Below the pieces are notes generated by a model. The model was not told the origin of the DNA, searched no databases, and saw only the letters and a program-made list of their open reading frames with translations. Below are positions 37,123 to 45,828 of a DNA stretch of 51,407 nt, in pieces. The translations under genes and the position numbers were made by a program. This DNA comes from Victivallales bacterium (GTDB lineage: Bacteria; Verrucomicrobiota; Lentisphaeria; Oligosphaerales; Oligosphaeraceae). Location: contig JAFZAB010000155.1 in NCBI GenBank assembly GCA_017548425.1, positions 1 through 51,407 on the forward strand, written 5' to 3'. Every line of letters begins with the position of its first letter. Positions within the stretch are counted from its first letter, which is position 1.

Positions 37123-37827
37123 ATGAAACGTTTCCTCTATTCCATTCTCAAAGGGCTCGCCGATTTGGCCATTTGGTTCATCACGCTGGCCCTTCTCATT
37201 TGCCTCATACGGTTGCCGCGATCCTTTGAGGACGCCAATCTGGCATGGGCGTTTCTGAGCGGATTTCTCGTCGGACTGCCGTTGTTCCACAGATACCGCT
37301 GTATTCCATGCTATGTCTTTGGGCATGAACTGACCCATTGGGCGGTCGCCACGCTGTTCCTCCGCAAGACGTCCAACATCCGTCTGAGCCTCAATTCGGG
37401 CAGCGTCGATGTGGATCGCCCCAACATCTGGATCATCCTCGCGCCGTATTTTCTGCCTTTCTACATGCTGCTTATATTAGGTATATACGGGATTGTGCTC
37501 CTTTTTGATCCGCCGTTTCCAGCGTGGGTCGATATCACCATCGCCGCCGTCATCGGCCTTTCATACGCCTACCATGTCATTCTGACCTGCATCGCCATTT
37601 CAAAAGGCCAGCAGGATCTGCAAATCAATGGCGTAGTCTTCTCGCTGTCGCTTATCATCGTCTGCAACGTCTTTTTCGTTTATCTTGGGCTGATGATTGG
37701 GACACGACAACTTCTGCCGGGCTTCAAACTGCTTTTCAATCAACTGGTTGCGCAATCGGATATCGTCTGGCAGGCGATTCGCAGTTTGATAGCGCTCTGC
37801 CGTGCGGATGCGGCTGAAACTCCCTGA
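37123..37827 (+). CDS. Membrane protein with HELTH motif (M50-like metalloprotease candidate)
   Basis: It is 234 aa with about five hydrophobic segments. HELTH (His68-His72, in YVFGHELTHW) is the HExxH zinc motif of membrane metalloproteases. A hydrophobic segment flanks it, as in M50B-like families. A third ligand is not certain; the conserved-looking NSGSVDVDRPN loop and later segments are candidates. It may cut transmembrane substrates, but activity is unproven. No ribosome binding site precedes ATG 37123. A nine-codon frame (37097-37126, with AAGG before it) stops across the start (ATGA). The gene converges with dnaG, 17 bp away. Confidence 0.62.
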   Translation: MKRFLYSILKGLADLAIWFITLALLICLIRLPRSFEDANLAWAFLSGFLVGLPLFHRYRCIPCYVFGHELTHWAVATLFLRKTSNIRLSLNSGSVDVDRPNIWIILAPYFLPFYMLLILGIYGIVLLFDPPFPAWVDITIAAVIGLSYAYHVILTCIAISKGQQDLQINGVVFSLSLIIVCNVFFVYLGLMIGTRQLLPGFKLLFNQLVAQSDIVWQAIRSLIALCRADAAETP

Positions 37828-37844
37828 AAATCAAAGGGAAACGA

Positions 37845-39716
37845 TTACCGTTTCCGCAATTTGTTCTTGCGGGCGATCAATTCGCAGAATTCGCGCTGCA
37901 ACTGCACCAACGCATCGCCTGTTTCCGTGGACATCGACTGCTTCAGCGCCGCGATCTTTGTATCCAAATCGTTGCGCAGCAATTCATTCACGCAGTCGTT
38001 ATAAGCGGCTGTCACCTTTTCGCGCTTATTGCCAAGAGTGGCTTCGTTGTCGCCTTCCTCCGGCAGAAGCTTGCCGTATTGCGGATTGTTCAACACTTTG
38101 CCGACGGACGGATTGGCGGCCAAATCGGAATTGATGATGCTCTGCTCCGCCATCTCCCATTCGCCCTCCGCCGTCTCCGCGACGACCATGTTGATGGCCT
38201 GCCCCAACGGCGTGTCCGGCAGCAAGGCGGCGACATCGTCATTTTCGGTCAGTTCTTTCGCCAAAAAATCGAAATGCAGAATCAATTCCAACAGGACTTG
38301 GAATGTGGCTTCGCCTGTCTGCTGCATGTGGAAAGCAGGCATCTGATTCGGCATCAACGGTCTAGGAGCGATTTTTGGAATGGCGACGTCAAACGCGCTC
38401 CGATGACTGTCGTCCACGACTTTCAATTCCTGCAAAACGATGTTTTCCGGAATATTCAACTGTTGCGCAAGCCATTGGCAATGACCAGCTTTCACAACAG
38501 GATCCGCCAACGGGCGAATCACTTCCAGAACCTCCTTGACGATAATCGACAACTCTTCCGGCTGTGACCGATCATGCGTCGCGCACATCGCGTTGAACAA
38601 AAACGGCACGGCGGGCGTCGTCTGCGCCATGATGGCGGACAACGCATGGGCGCCGCCTTTACGGTAGATCGAATCTGGATCCTCTCCTTCCGGCAGTGTG
38701 ACGACATCAACGGCCAAGCCTTGTCCATGCAGAATCGCCATCGTGCGGACGGTCGCCTTGCGGCCTGCGCCATCCGCGTCGAACGCCAACGTCACACGGC
38801 TTGTCGAACGTTTGAGCAGACGCGCATGGAACTCCGTAAAGGCCGTGCCTTGCGCGGCCACCGCGTAGTCGAGCCCTGCGCGATGGCAGGCGATGACATC
38901 CAGCTGGCCTTCGCAGATCAATGCTTTACCAGAATTCTTAAACGCTTGCCGCGCAAAATTATACGCATAGAGCAACTTGCCCTTTTGGAAGAAATCCGTC
39001 TCTGGGCTGTTGACGTATTTCGCCGTTTTCGCGTCTGCGTCCAACACGCGCGCAGAGAAACCAACGACGCGGCCTAATTCATCCTGAATAGGAAACGTCA
39101 AACGGCCGCGGAAGCGGTCGTATTGCGATTTCGAATCTTCCTTCTGAATGGTAAGCCCCGTCGCCAGAAGCATTTCTGGCGTATAGCCAAGGCGTGTTGC
39201 CCAACGGCTTGCGGCATCCCATGAATCTGGCGAATAACCAAGACGGAAACGATTGACAGCGTCAGCATCGATTCCGCGTGAGTCCAGATAGCGACGGGCG
39301 GGTTCGGCTTCCGGCTGCGAAAGATTCGCATGATACCAATTCGCCACATCGTTCAGCAGCTTCAGACAGCTTTCGCGCCATTGGCGGCGGCGATCCTGCT
39401 CCTGTTCGTTACCGTCCCGCGTGTCCGGAATGTCGATGCCGTACAAATTGGCAAGCCATTGGACGGCGCCGATGAAATCCGTGTTCACCATGTCCTGCAC
39501 GAAATGGAACACGTTGCCGCTCTTCTTGCAGCCGAAACAGTAGTACGTCTGACGCTGCGGATCGATTTTAAACGACGGCGTCTTTTCGTTATGGAACGGA
39601 CAGCACGCCCAGAAGGCATTCCCGTTCTTCTTCACGGGAGTCTGACGCGACACAAGGTCAACCAAATCGGCCCTGTTCCGTATCTCTTCGATAATCTCTT
39701 CCGGTATATGCGGCAT
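37845..39716 (-). CDS. dnaG: DNA primase
   Basis: It makes RNA primers for DNA replication. It is 623 aa from ATG 39716. The CHC2-type zinc-binding domain has CCPFHNEKTPSF and YYCFGCKKSGN. The TOPRIM core has the glutamate in LICEGQLDVIACH and the acidic pair in LAFDADGAGRKA. The C-terminal third is the helical helicase-binding part. A TTG three codons upstream could also start, but MPHIPEEIIEEIRNRADLV is the family N-terminus. It is the last of a leftward set recN, TPR lipoprotein, dnaG and converges with the HELTH gene. Confidence 0.95.
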   Translation of the reverse strand: MPHIPEEIIEEIRNRADLVDLVSRQTPVKKNGNAFWACCPFHNEKTPSFKIDPQRQTYYCFGCKKSGNVFHFVQDMVNTDFIGAVQWLANLYGIDIPDTRDGNEQEQDRRRQWRESCLKLLNDVANWYHANLSQPEAEPARRYLDSRGIDADAVNRFRLGYSPDSWDAASRWATRLGYTPEMLLATGLTIQKEDSKSQYDRFRGRLTFPIQDELGRVVGFSARVLDADAKTAKYVNSPETDFFQKGKLLYAYNFARQAFKNSGKALICEGQLDVIACHRAGLDYAVAAQGTAFTEFHARLLKRSTSRVTLAFDADGAGRKATVRTMAILHGQGLAVDVVTLPEGEDPDSIYRKGGAHALSAIMAQTTPAVPFLFNAMCATHDRSQPEELSIIVKEVLEVIRPLADPVVKAGHCQWLAQQLNIPENIVLQELKVVDDSHRSAFDVAIPKIAPRPLMPNQMPAFHMQQTGEATFQVLLELILHFDFLAKELTENDDVAALLPDTPLGQAINMVVAETAEGEWEMAEQSIINSDLAANPSVGKVLNNPQYGKLLPEEGDNEATLGNKREKVTAAYNDCVNELLRNDLDTKIAALKQSMSTETGDALVQLQREFCELIARKNKLRKR

Positions 39717-39802
39717 ATGGCACAACTACAACCCGTTCAACGACTTAAAAATTCGACATGGCGGCCATCATGACCATTGCGCAAGCCGCCGCATTCAATT
39801 GG

Positions 39803-40597
39803 TCACTTTCTGACCAGAGCGCCCAATCTGGCCTGTATCTTCTTGGCATACAATGTGTTGCCCTGCCGTTGATATTGGAACAGTGCGTTCGTGTACCATT
39901 GCTTCGCATATTTCGTGGCACCGTAGTTCGTATCGTAGATAACGGCGATATTGAGATACGGCTGCGGCAATGTCGGATCCAACTTCTGCGCCTTTCGGAA
40001 CCACGTGATGGCTTCATTGTAGCGTCTCAGCCGATAGGCCAGCATCGCGTAGTTCATGTAGTATTCCGGCCATTCGTTGAACGGACTGATTTTCTCCAAC
40101 GGACGGAGATATTCAAGTCCTTGCTGCAGATTGTTATGCGCACAGCAAATGCCGATCATATACAACAAATTGTGGTATGTGCTGGAGTTCGCCATGCTCT
40201 CTTTCGGCATCAGCTTGTAGGCCTCCGTCAGATATTCCTGCGCTTCCGAATAGTTGTACATCTGGAAATACGCCCAGCCCAAGAAGAAATACGCCTGGTA
40301 GTCTTCTTTCGCCTTGTTTTTGACCATGCGTTTCAGATTCTGCAAGGCCGACTGTCTTTCGGCGTCTTCCGCGTCGTAGCTAAACGCGCACAACGTCTGC
40401 AATTTGATGGCGTCGATATCTTCACGATTCATCCGCACGCACTTTTTCGCGCGCTCCAAAGCCGCCGGATAATCCTTCTGCCCAACAAGTTCCAATCCCG
40501 CGTTGTATTCCGCGACGGGATCCGTCGGCGAACACGACGTCAAGCAAAACAACGACACAACGGCTATCAAAACTGGCATAATCAATGACTTTCTCAT
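39803..40597 (-). CDS. TPR-repeat lipoprotein
   Basis: It is 264 aa. MRKSLIMPVLIAVVSLFCLTSC is a lipoprotein signal with Cys22 in LTSC. The mature part is a helical repeat protein: EYNAGLELVGQKDYPAALERA, AYFFLGWAYFQMYNYSEAQEYL, EYYMNYAMLAYRLRRYNEAI and PYLNIAVIYDTNYG look like four or five TPR units. Such proteins act in envelope assembly or as scaffolds. AGGAAG precedes the ATG. It lies between recN (47 bp upstream) and dnaG (86 bp downstream) on the same strand. Specific function is unknown. Confidence 0.82.
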   Translation of the reverse strand: MRKSLIMPVLIAVVSLFCLTSCSPTDPVAEYNAGLELVGQKDYPAALERAKKCVRMNREDIDAIKLQTLCAFSYDAEDAERQSALQNLKRMVKNKAKEDYQAYFFLGWAYFQMYNYSEAQEYLTEAYKLMPKESMANSSTYHNLLYMIGICCAHNNLQQGLEYLRPLEKISPFNEWPEYYMNYAMLAYRLRRYNEAITWFRKAQKLDPTLPQPYLNIAVIYDTNYGATKYAKQWYTNALFQYQRQGNTLYAKKIQARLGALVRK

Positions 40598-40644
40598 GGT
40601 CTTCTCTTCCTATTTCAAATGTTTCCCTTCATAATGTCTTTTCA

Positions 40645-42348
40645 TCAGGCCACGCTTAAGCGCGACCCTCCCGTTTTGTATGATTCCAGCAGTTCCTGCG
40701 CATGCTTTCTCGCGGATTCGGAATCCGCGTTCGCCCCCAGCATGCGAATCAACTCATCAACGCGTTCAGCCGACGAAAGGCGACGCATCGTCGCCGTCGT
40801 CCGCGTCTCATCCGTCCGCTTTTCGACGAGAAAATGCGTATCTCCCGCCGCCGCGATCTGCGCTAAGTGCGTGATGCTAAAGACTTGATGCCGCGTCGCA
40901 ACCGTCTTCAACTCGCTCGCCACGGCGCCCGCTGTGCGGCCGCCCACGTTGGCGTCGATTTCGTCAAACACCAATACCGGAACGGCATCCGCGTCCGACA
41001 GCACGGTTTTCAACGCGAGCATGACGCGCGCCGTCTCGCCGGACGACGCCGTCGCTTTCAGCGGCTTCATCTCTTCACCAAGATTCGGAGCGAACATGAA
41101 CTCGACGGCGTTCGCACCCGTCGGCCCCGGTTCGGCCTCCTTGATGTCGATGGTGAATGTCGCCTTGTTGAAGCCGAGCTTCTTCAGCTTCTCCGTAATC
41201 GCCTCCGCCAACGGCCCCGCCGCCGCGCGGCGTCGGGCATCCAATTCAGCGCATGTCTTCAACAGCGCTTTTTCGGCGGACTCGATGTCCTCCCGAAGTT
41301 GTTTCACCATGTCTCCCCTCCCCTGTATTCTCTTGATCGTTTCCTTAATCCGTTCCGCCGTATCCATAACATCCTGCAAGGCAGGACCATACTTGCGTTT
41401 CAGCTTCTGGATCAACTCCAAACGGTTCTCAATCTCCTGTATCTCCTCCGTATCGAAGTCCATGCTCATCGCATATTCTTCGAATTCCGACGACAAGTCT
41501 TGCAGAGCGTCATGGATCTCCGTCAGCTTTCCATCGAAGACCTCTCCCTTTTCGGCATCATGCTGACTGATTTCACGAACCAGACGAAAAACGGAACCGA
41601 CCTGCTCCACCAGTGAATTCTCTCCCTGCGACAGCGTAGCCGCCGCCTGGTTCGCCAATTGGAGCAACCGTTTCGCGTTCTCCGACAGTTTGTATTTTCG
41701 CAGAACCTCCTCATCCTCACCGGGTTGCAGATTCGCATCACGGATTTCCTTCAGCTGATGCCGCAGTAAATCCAGTTGCTCCGGCTGCAAGCCTTCGCGC
41801 TCCAAATCCTCCAGATTCCGCCGACATTCGTTCAAATGTGCGGCTTCATCATGACAACGTTTGAGAAGCTCTTCTGATTGGGCATAGACGTCCAATAACT
41901 CAAGCTGTTTTGCATTCTTCAGGATCGACTGGTTGTCATGCGGCCCATGCAAGTCGATCAGCAGTTCGCCCAACTCCCGCAGGAAGCTGACCGTCACCGC
42001 CGCGCCGTTCACGAATGAACGGCTGCCCGATTCCGAAATCACCCGCCGCAACAGCAATCCTTCTTCATCGCAAGCCGCGACGCCTGCATCTTCCAACATC
42101 TTCTCCAGACGCGCTTTAAGCACAGGCTGAAGCGTCGCCAGCCCGAACTGCGCCGAAACGTCGCAATGCGTTTCGCCATTGCGGATCAGCGACGGCGTCG
42201 CACGGCCACCGGCCAGAAGCTGGATCGCGCCGATTATCAACGACTTGCCAGCTCCCGTCTCGCCAGTGATGACGTTGAACCCGCCGGTCAGTTCCAAATC
42301 GAGCTCCGTCACCAACGCCAGATTTCTGATATGAAGTGATTGAAGCAT
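40645..42348 (-). CDS. recN: DNA repair protein RecN
   Basis: It is an SMC-like ATPase that acts early in double-strand break repair. At 567 aa it has normal length. The N-terminal IRNLALVTELDLEL and Walker A GETGAGKS (about residues 29-36) open the head. The Q-loop and the SFVNGAAV region follow. Long coiled coils fill the middle (about 160-370). The second head lobe carries the ABC signature ASSGETARVMLA and Walker B VLVFDEIDANVGG. It is first in a leftward set with the TPR lipoprotein and dnaG and is divergent from ligA. Confidence 0.95.
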   Translation of the reverse strand: MLQSLHIRNLALVTELDLELTGGFNVITGETGAGKSLIIGAIQLLAGGRATPSLIRNGETHCDVSAQFGLATLQPVLKARLEKMLEDAGVAACDEEGLLLRRVISESGSRSFVNGAAVTVSFLRELGELLIDLHGPHDNQSILKNAKQLELLDVYAQSEELLKRCHDEAAHLNECRRNLEDLEREGLQPEQLDLLRHQLKEIRDANLQPGEDEEVLRKYKLSENAKRLLQLANQAAATLSQGENSLVEQVGSVFRLVREISQHDAEKGEVFDGKLTEIHDALQDLSSEFEEYAMSMDFDTEEIQEIENRLELIQKLKRKYGPALQDVMDTAERIKETIKRIQGRGDMVKQLREDIESAEKALLKTCAELDARRRAAAGPLAEAITEKLKKLGFNKATFTIDIKEAEPGPTGANAVEFMFAPNLGEEMKPLKATASSGETARVMLALKTVLSDADAVPVLVFDEIDANVGGRTAGAVASELKTVATRHQVFSITHLAQIAAAGDTHFLVEKRTDETRTTATMRRLSSAERVDELIRMLGANADSESARKHAQELLESYKTGGSRLSVA

Positions 42349-42432
42349 GCTGTTACGCTCTCATGAGATTTCCTTACTATAAAATATAATGGAAATCCCC
42401 CCTTTTTCCACAACTGAAAAAAATAACTGACG

Positions 42433-42469
42433 ATTCTTTGATAAAATATTCTTGCATTCGTTGATAAAA
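42433..42469. repeat. Direct repeat ATTCNTTGATAAAA in the recN-ligA spacer
   Basis: ATTCTTTGATAAAA (42433-42446) and ATTCGTTGATAAAA (42456-42469) differ at one base and are 23 bp apart, in a 184-bp divergent spacer. They may be paired regulator sites or overlapping promoter boxes for recN and ligA. Confidence 0.6.
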
Positions 42470-42532
42470 CAACCATACGATGCTAATTTTATTTAGTGTT
42501 CTTTTGTTTTTTCTCACCCATCATCATCCCCT

Positions 42533-44854
42533 ATGGAAAACCAATCCATTCAAGAACAACTCGATTTCCTCCGCTCCGAAATCAGACGGCATGACCATCT
42601 CTATTACATCGAAGCGAAGCCGGAAATATCTGATTACGAATATGATACGTTGTACCGCAAATTGCGGGAAATTGAAGCCGCCCATCCCGAACTCATCACG
42701 CCGGACTCCCCTACGCAACGCGTTTCCGGCAATCCGCTGACGGCTTTCCAGACCGTCCGCCACAAACTGCCCATGATGAGTCTGGACAACACGTATGACG
42801 CGAACGACCTCCGCCGTTTCCACGAATACGTCATGAAAGGCCTCGGCGGCGACATGCCGACGTATCTTGTCGAACCGAAAATCGACGGCGTCAGCATTTC
42901 CATCCGTTATGAGAACGGCCTTCTCGTGCAAGCACTTACGCGCGGAAACGGCAAACAGGGAGATGATGTCACGGCGAATATCCGCACGATTCCGTCCGTC
43001 CCGCTCCGTCTTGCCGTGACCGATCCGCCGCCCGTCTTCGAGGCTCGCGGCGAAGTGTATATGAGCCGCGAAGGCTTTCTGAAACTCAACGCCCGCCGTA
43101 TCGCCAACAACGAAGAGGAATTCGCAAATGCCAGAAACGCAACGGCTGGCAGCCTCAAGCAGTTGGACGCGCGGCAGGTGGCGGAACGTCCGTTGGATGT
43201 CCTTTTCTACGCCAGCGGCGAAATCGTCGGCCTCAACATCCGCAGCCAGACAGAGCTTTTCGACACCTTCAAACGATTCGGACTGAAAGTTCAGAAATGG
43301 GTCCGTTCCGTCAACAGCCTGGAAGGCATCCTTTCCGCCATCGACGAACTCCATGGAATTCGCGACACATTCCCCTATGACACGGACGGCGCCGTTATCA
43401 AAGTCGATCGATTTGACCAACGCGAAGTGCTTGGCATGACGGCACATGCGCCAAGTTGGGCAAAAGCCTTCAAATACGCTCCCGAACGCGCCGCCACCCT
43501 GTTGAAGGCCATCACGGTGCAGGTCGGGCGGACGGGCGTCCTGACGCCCGTCGCCGAACTGGAGCCTGTCCCGCTGGCAGGATCCACCATCAGCCGCGCC
43601 ACGCTCCACAACGAAGACGACATCCGCCGAAAGGACATCCGTATCGGCGACACGGTTCTCATCGAGAAGGCCGGAGAGGTCATTCCAGCCGTCGTCGAAG
43701 TTGTTATGTCCAAACGGCCGCCGAATTCGGAACCATTTGATTTTGAAAAACATATCGGTGGGAAATGCCCGTCCTGCGGCGGCCCCGTCGAACGCGATTC
43801 GCAGTTTGTAGCATGGCGTTGCCTCAACGTCCAATGCCCTGCGCAGAACGTCCGCCGCGTCGAATATTTCGCCGCCCGCAACGCATTGGATTTGGAGGCG
43901 CTCGGCGGCGTTGTCGCCGAAGCGCTCGTCGAACGCGGTCTCGTCAACGAACCGCTGGATGTCTATGATTTGACGCAAGATAAACTTGCCGCTCTCAATT
44001 TGGGAACAGACGAAGCGCCGCGTGTTTTCGGCCCGAAAAACGCCGCGAAACTGTTGGCCGCCATCGAACGCTCCCGCACCATGCCGCTCGCCAACTGGTT
44101 GCAAGCCCTTGGCATTCCGGATGTTGGAGCGGCAACGGCCTATCATATCGGCCGTGTCCACAAGACCTTGCGGGAAGTCTCCGTCTCCGGCGTCCTCCGC
44201 GGCTTGCTTCGCGCCACAGGCAATCCTGTTCCAGAGATCCAGCCTCTTGATTCCAAACCGCTTCCAGAACAGCCGCAACCCGAAACGCCGAAGCCTGAAC
44301 AACCAAAATCCGGCCAAGGCCTTTTCGATTTCATGTTGGAGCCGCCACAGGAAAAGGCTCCGCAACCTGTTGAAAAACAAGAAGAAACGACGGATGAGCT
44401 GCCCGCCGAGACATCGCCCAGAGAGTTAGTCCGCCTCGGTCTTCTTCGGGAAAACAAGCCTGGCGAATATGTCACGACGGCTATCGGACCGAAAACCGCC
44501 CTCAGCGTCTTGACATTCTTCGCAGGCGACACGGGAAAAGCCATTTTGAAACGTCTTGCAGAACTCAACATCAATCCGCAAGGTGGTGGAACGGAATCAG
44601 TTGCAGAAGAATCAGCGCAGGAAGCGACGTTGGCCGGAAAGACGTTCGTTCTAACGGGAACGCTCGCCTCCATGGATCGCGAGACGGCATCTGCGAAAAT
44701 TCGCGCAAAAGGCGGCGCCGTCGCATCTTCTGTCAGCCGGAATACGACTTATCTTGTGGCGGGAGCGAACACAGGAGCGCGCAAAACGGAAAAAGCCGCG
44801 CAACTCGGCGTGCAAGTCATCGACGAAGAAGCCTTCCTTGCCATGATTCAATAG
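42533..44854 (+). CDS. ligA: NAD-dependent DNA ligase with an insert in the HhH domain
   Basis: It seals nicks in replication and repair. Domain Ia (LRSEIRRHDHLYYIEAKPEISDYEYD) is followed by the adenylation domain with Lys116 in EPKIDG, the OB fold, the zinc finger (CPSCGG, then RCLNVQCPAQ) and helix-hairpin-helix repeats. A BRCT domain closes the protein (GKTFVLTGTLASMDRETA). At 773 aa it is about 100 longer than usual. Most of the excess is a Pro/Glu/Gln-rich insert at about residues 563-629 that splits the HhH region before GPKTALSVLTFF. ATG 42533 has no ribosome binding site, but the family N-terminus starts here. Confidence 0.95.
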   Translation: MENQSIQEQLDFLRSEIRRHDHLYYIEAKPEISDYEYDTLYRKLREIEAAHPELITPDSPTQRVSGNPLTAFQTVRHKLPMMSLDNTYDANDLRRFHEYVMKGLGGDMPTYLVEPKIDGVSISIRYENGLLVQALTRGNGKQGDDVTANIRTIPSVPLRLAVTDPPPVFEARGEVYMSREGFLKLNARRIANNEEEFANARNATAGSLKQLDARQVAERPLDVLFYASGEIVGLNIRSQTELFDTFKRFGLKVQKWVRSVNSLEGILSAIDELHGIRDTFPYDTDGAVIKVDRFDQREVLGMTAHAPSWAKAFKYAPERAATLLKAITVQVGRTGVLTPVAELEPVPLAGSTISRATLHNEDDIRRKDIRIGDTVLIEKAGEVIPAVVEVVMSKRPPNSEPFDFEKHIGGKCPSCGGPVERDSQFVAWRCLNVQCPAQNVRRVEYFAARNALDLEALGGVVAEALVERGLVNEPLDVYDLTQDKLAALNLGTDEAPRVFGPKNAAKLLAAIERSRTMPLANWLQALGIPDVGAATAYHIGRVHKTLREVSVSGVLRGLLRATGNPVPEIQPLDSKPLPEQPQPETPKPEQPKSGQGLFDFMLEPPQEKAPQPVEKQEETTDELPAETSPRELVRLGLLRENKPGEYVTTAIGPKTALSVLTFFAGDTGKAILKRLAELNINPQGGGTESVAEESAQEATLAGKTFVLTGTLASMDRETASAKIRAKGGAVASSVSRNTTYLVAGANTGARKTEKAAQLGVQVIDEEAFLAMIQ

Positions 44855-44869
44855 CCTTTGGCTATTGAA
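44847..44869. repeat. Perfect hairpin across the ligA stop codon
   Basis: TTCAATAGCC and GGCTATTGAA pair over 10 bp with a TTT loop, covering the last ligA codons and its TAG stop. No T-run follows, so it is not a typical terminator. The word arrays begin about 20 nt further on. Confidence 0.75.
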
Positions 44870-44891
44870 GCTTATGACTCATGGAGTTGTC

Positions 44892-45031
44892 TTCTGGAAG
44901 GTCTGGATATTCTGGAGACTCTGGAAAAATGGCTTAAGGCTCATGCATTTGGTTTCTGGAAGGTCTGGATATTCTGGAGACTCTGGAAAAACGCTAATCC
45001 AGATAATCCAGTAAATCCAGCAAATCCAGTC
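44892..45031. repeat. Nonamer arrays: TCTGG words (two blocks) and complementary AATCCAG words
   Basis: Block 1 (44892-44927) and block 2 (44954-44989) are identical sets of four nonamers: TTCTGGAAG, GTCTGGATA, TTCTGGAGA, CTCTGGAAA. The 38-nt repeats extend by two A. After a 6-nt gap, four AATCCAG nonamers follow at 44996-45031 (AATCCAGAT, AATCCAGTA, AATCCAGCA, AATCCAGTC). CTGGA in the left words pairs with TCCAG in the right words at the same 9-nt spacing. Confidence 0.9.
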
Positions 45032-45040
45032 ACTAATCAC

Positions 45041-45090
45041 TAGCCAACTAGCCACTAGCCATAAGCCATAGGCCATGAGCCATAAGCCTT
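45041..45090. repeat. Heptamer array TAGCCAT ending in a stop codon
   Basis: After TAGCCAAC come TAGCCAC, TAGCCAT, AAGCCAT, AGGCCAT, GAGCCAT and AAGCCTT, each 7 nt. The last base of the array is also the last base of the leftward gene's stop (45092-45090). Confidence 0.88.
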
Positions 45091-45701
45091 TAGAGTTCTT
45101 CGTCTTTCATCTTCTGGTACTGCATCCGCAGGAATTCCGGAATGTCGCGTGACCGCCACAATTGCCACGCGCACCAAACATATACAATCCCGAAGATGAT
45201 GCAGCCCAACAACAAGACGGGATTGACGTCTCCGTCCTTCTTGACAATCTGGACGATCATCTTCACCGCCCAGCCAAGCATCCAGAAGCCGCTCAGAAAC
45301 GCCACCGCCATCACGCCGCGCGTCAGCCAGCGGTAGCCGTTATTCCAGATCGTCCAGAAAATCCATCCGACGATGACGCAAGCCAGAAATACCTTAAAGA
45401 GAGGGATATCCATCGTGCGGTTCTCATCCGTTAGCAGAAAAACATTTGTCGCCGCCCATGTGATCAACGGAGCGCCCAAAAGTCCCATGATGACGCCGAG
45501 CAGGATGCGGCCATGCCGTTGGCACTGCGTCATGTGCTCTTCCATGACAAACGCGTACGACGGCACTTTGCCGTTTTCGTCCAGTTTATAGTCCGGTTCG
45601 CCGCGCTCTTCGTATTTCGACTCGAAGCCGCAATTCGGGCAGATATTGTGGCTGAAGACCGAATCTTTATGGCAATGGGGGCATTTCTGTATCTGCTTCA
45701 T
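45090..45701 (-). CDS. Zinc-ribbon membrane protein of unknown function
   Basis: It is 203 aa. An N-terminal zinc ribbon (CPHCHKDSVFSHNICPNCG) is followed by four hydrophobic segments at about 67-88, 103-120, 128-150 and 160-180. Zinc-ribbon plus membrane architecture is common in uncharacterised bacterial proteins. There is no conserved catalytic motif. It is divergent from the isomerase gene and convergent with ligA across a long repeat spacer. The ribosome binding site is weak. Confidence 0.65.
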   Translation of the reverse strand: MKQIQKCPHCHKDSVFSHNICPNCGFESKYEERGEPDYKLDENGKVPSYAFVMEEHMTQCQRHGRILLGVIMGLLGAPLITWAATNVFLLTDENRTMDIPLFKVFLACVIVGWIFWTIWNNGYRWLTRGVMAVAFLSGFWMLGWAVKMIVQIVKKDGDVNPVLLLGCIIFGIVYVWCAWQLWRSRDIPEFLRMQYQKMKDEEL

Positions 45702-45828
45702 GCTTTTTTCCCGATACGATATTGGAAATATTCTCTTGTTAGGGCATATTGTTAAACTAACGGATTTTTATTTAATGTAATATCATCCTCTTAAACTGCT
45801 AATTTTTCCATTCGACAAGGAGAAAAAC

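Noticed and set aside
42524..44380. Leftward frame of 618 codons opposite ligA
   Set aside because: Antisense to a well-conserved ligase; no start signal, no family motif, and the codon phase follows ligA.
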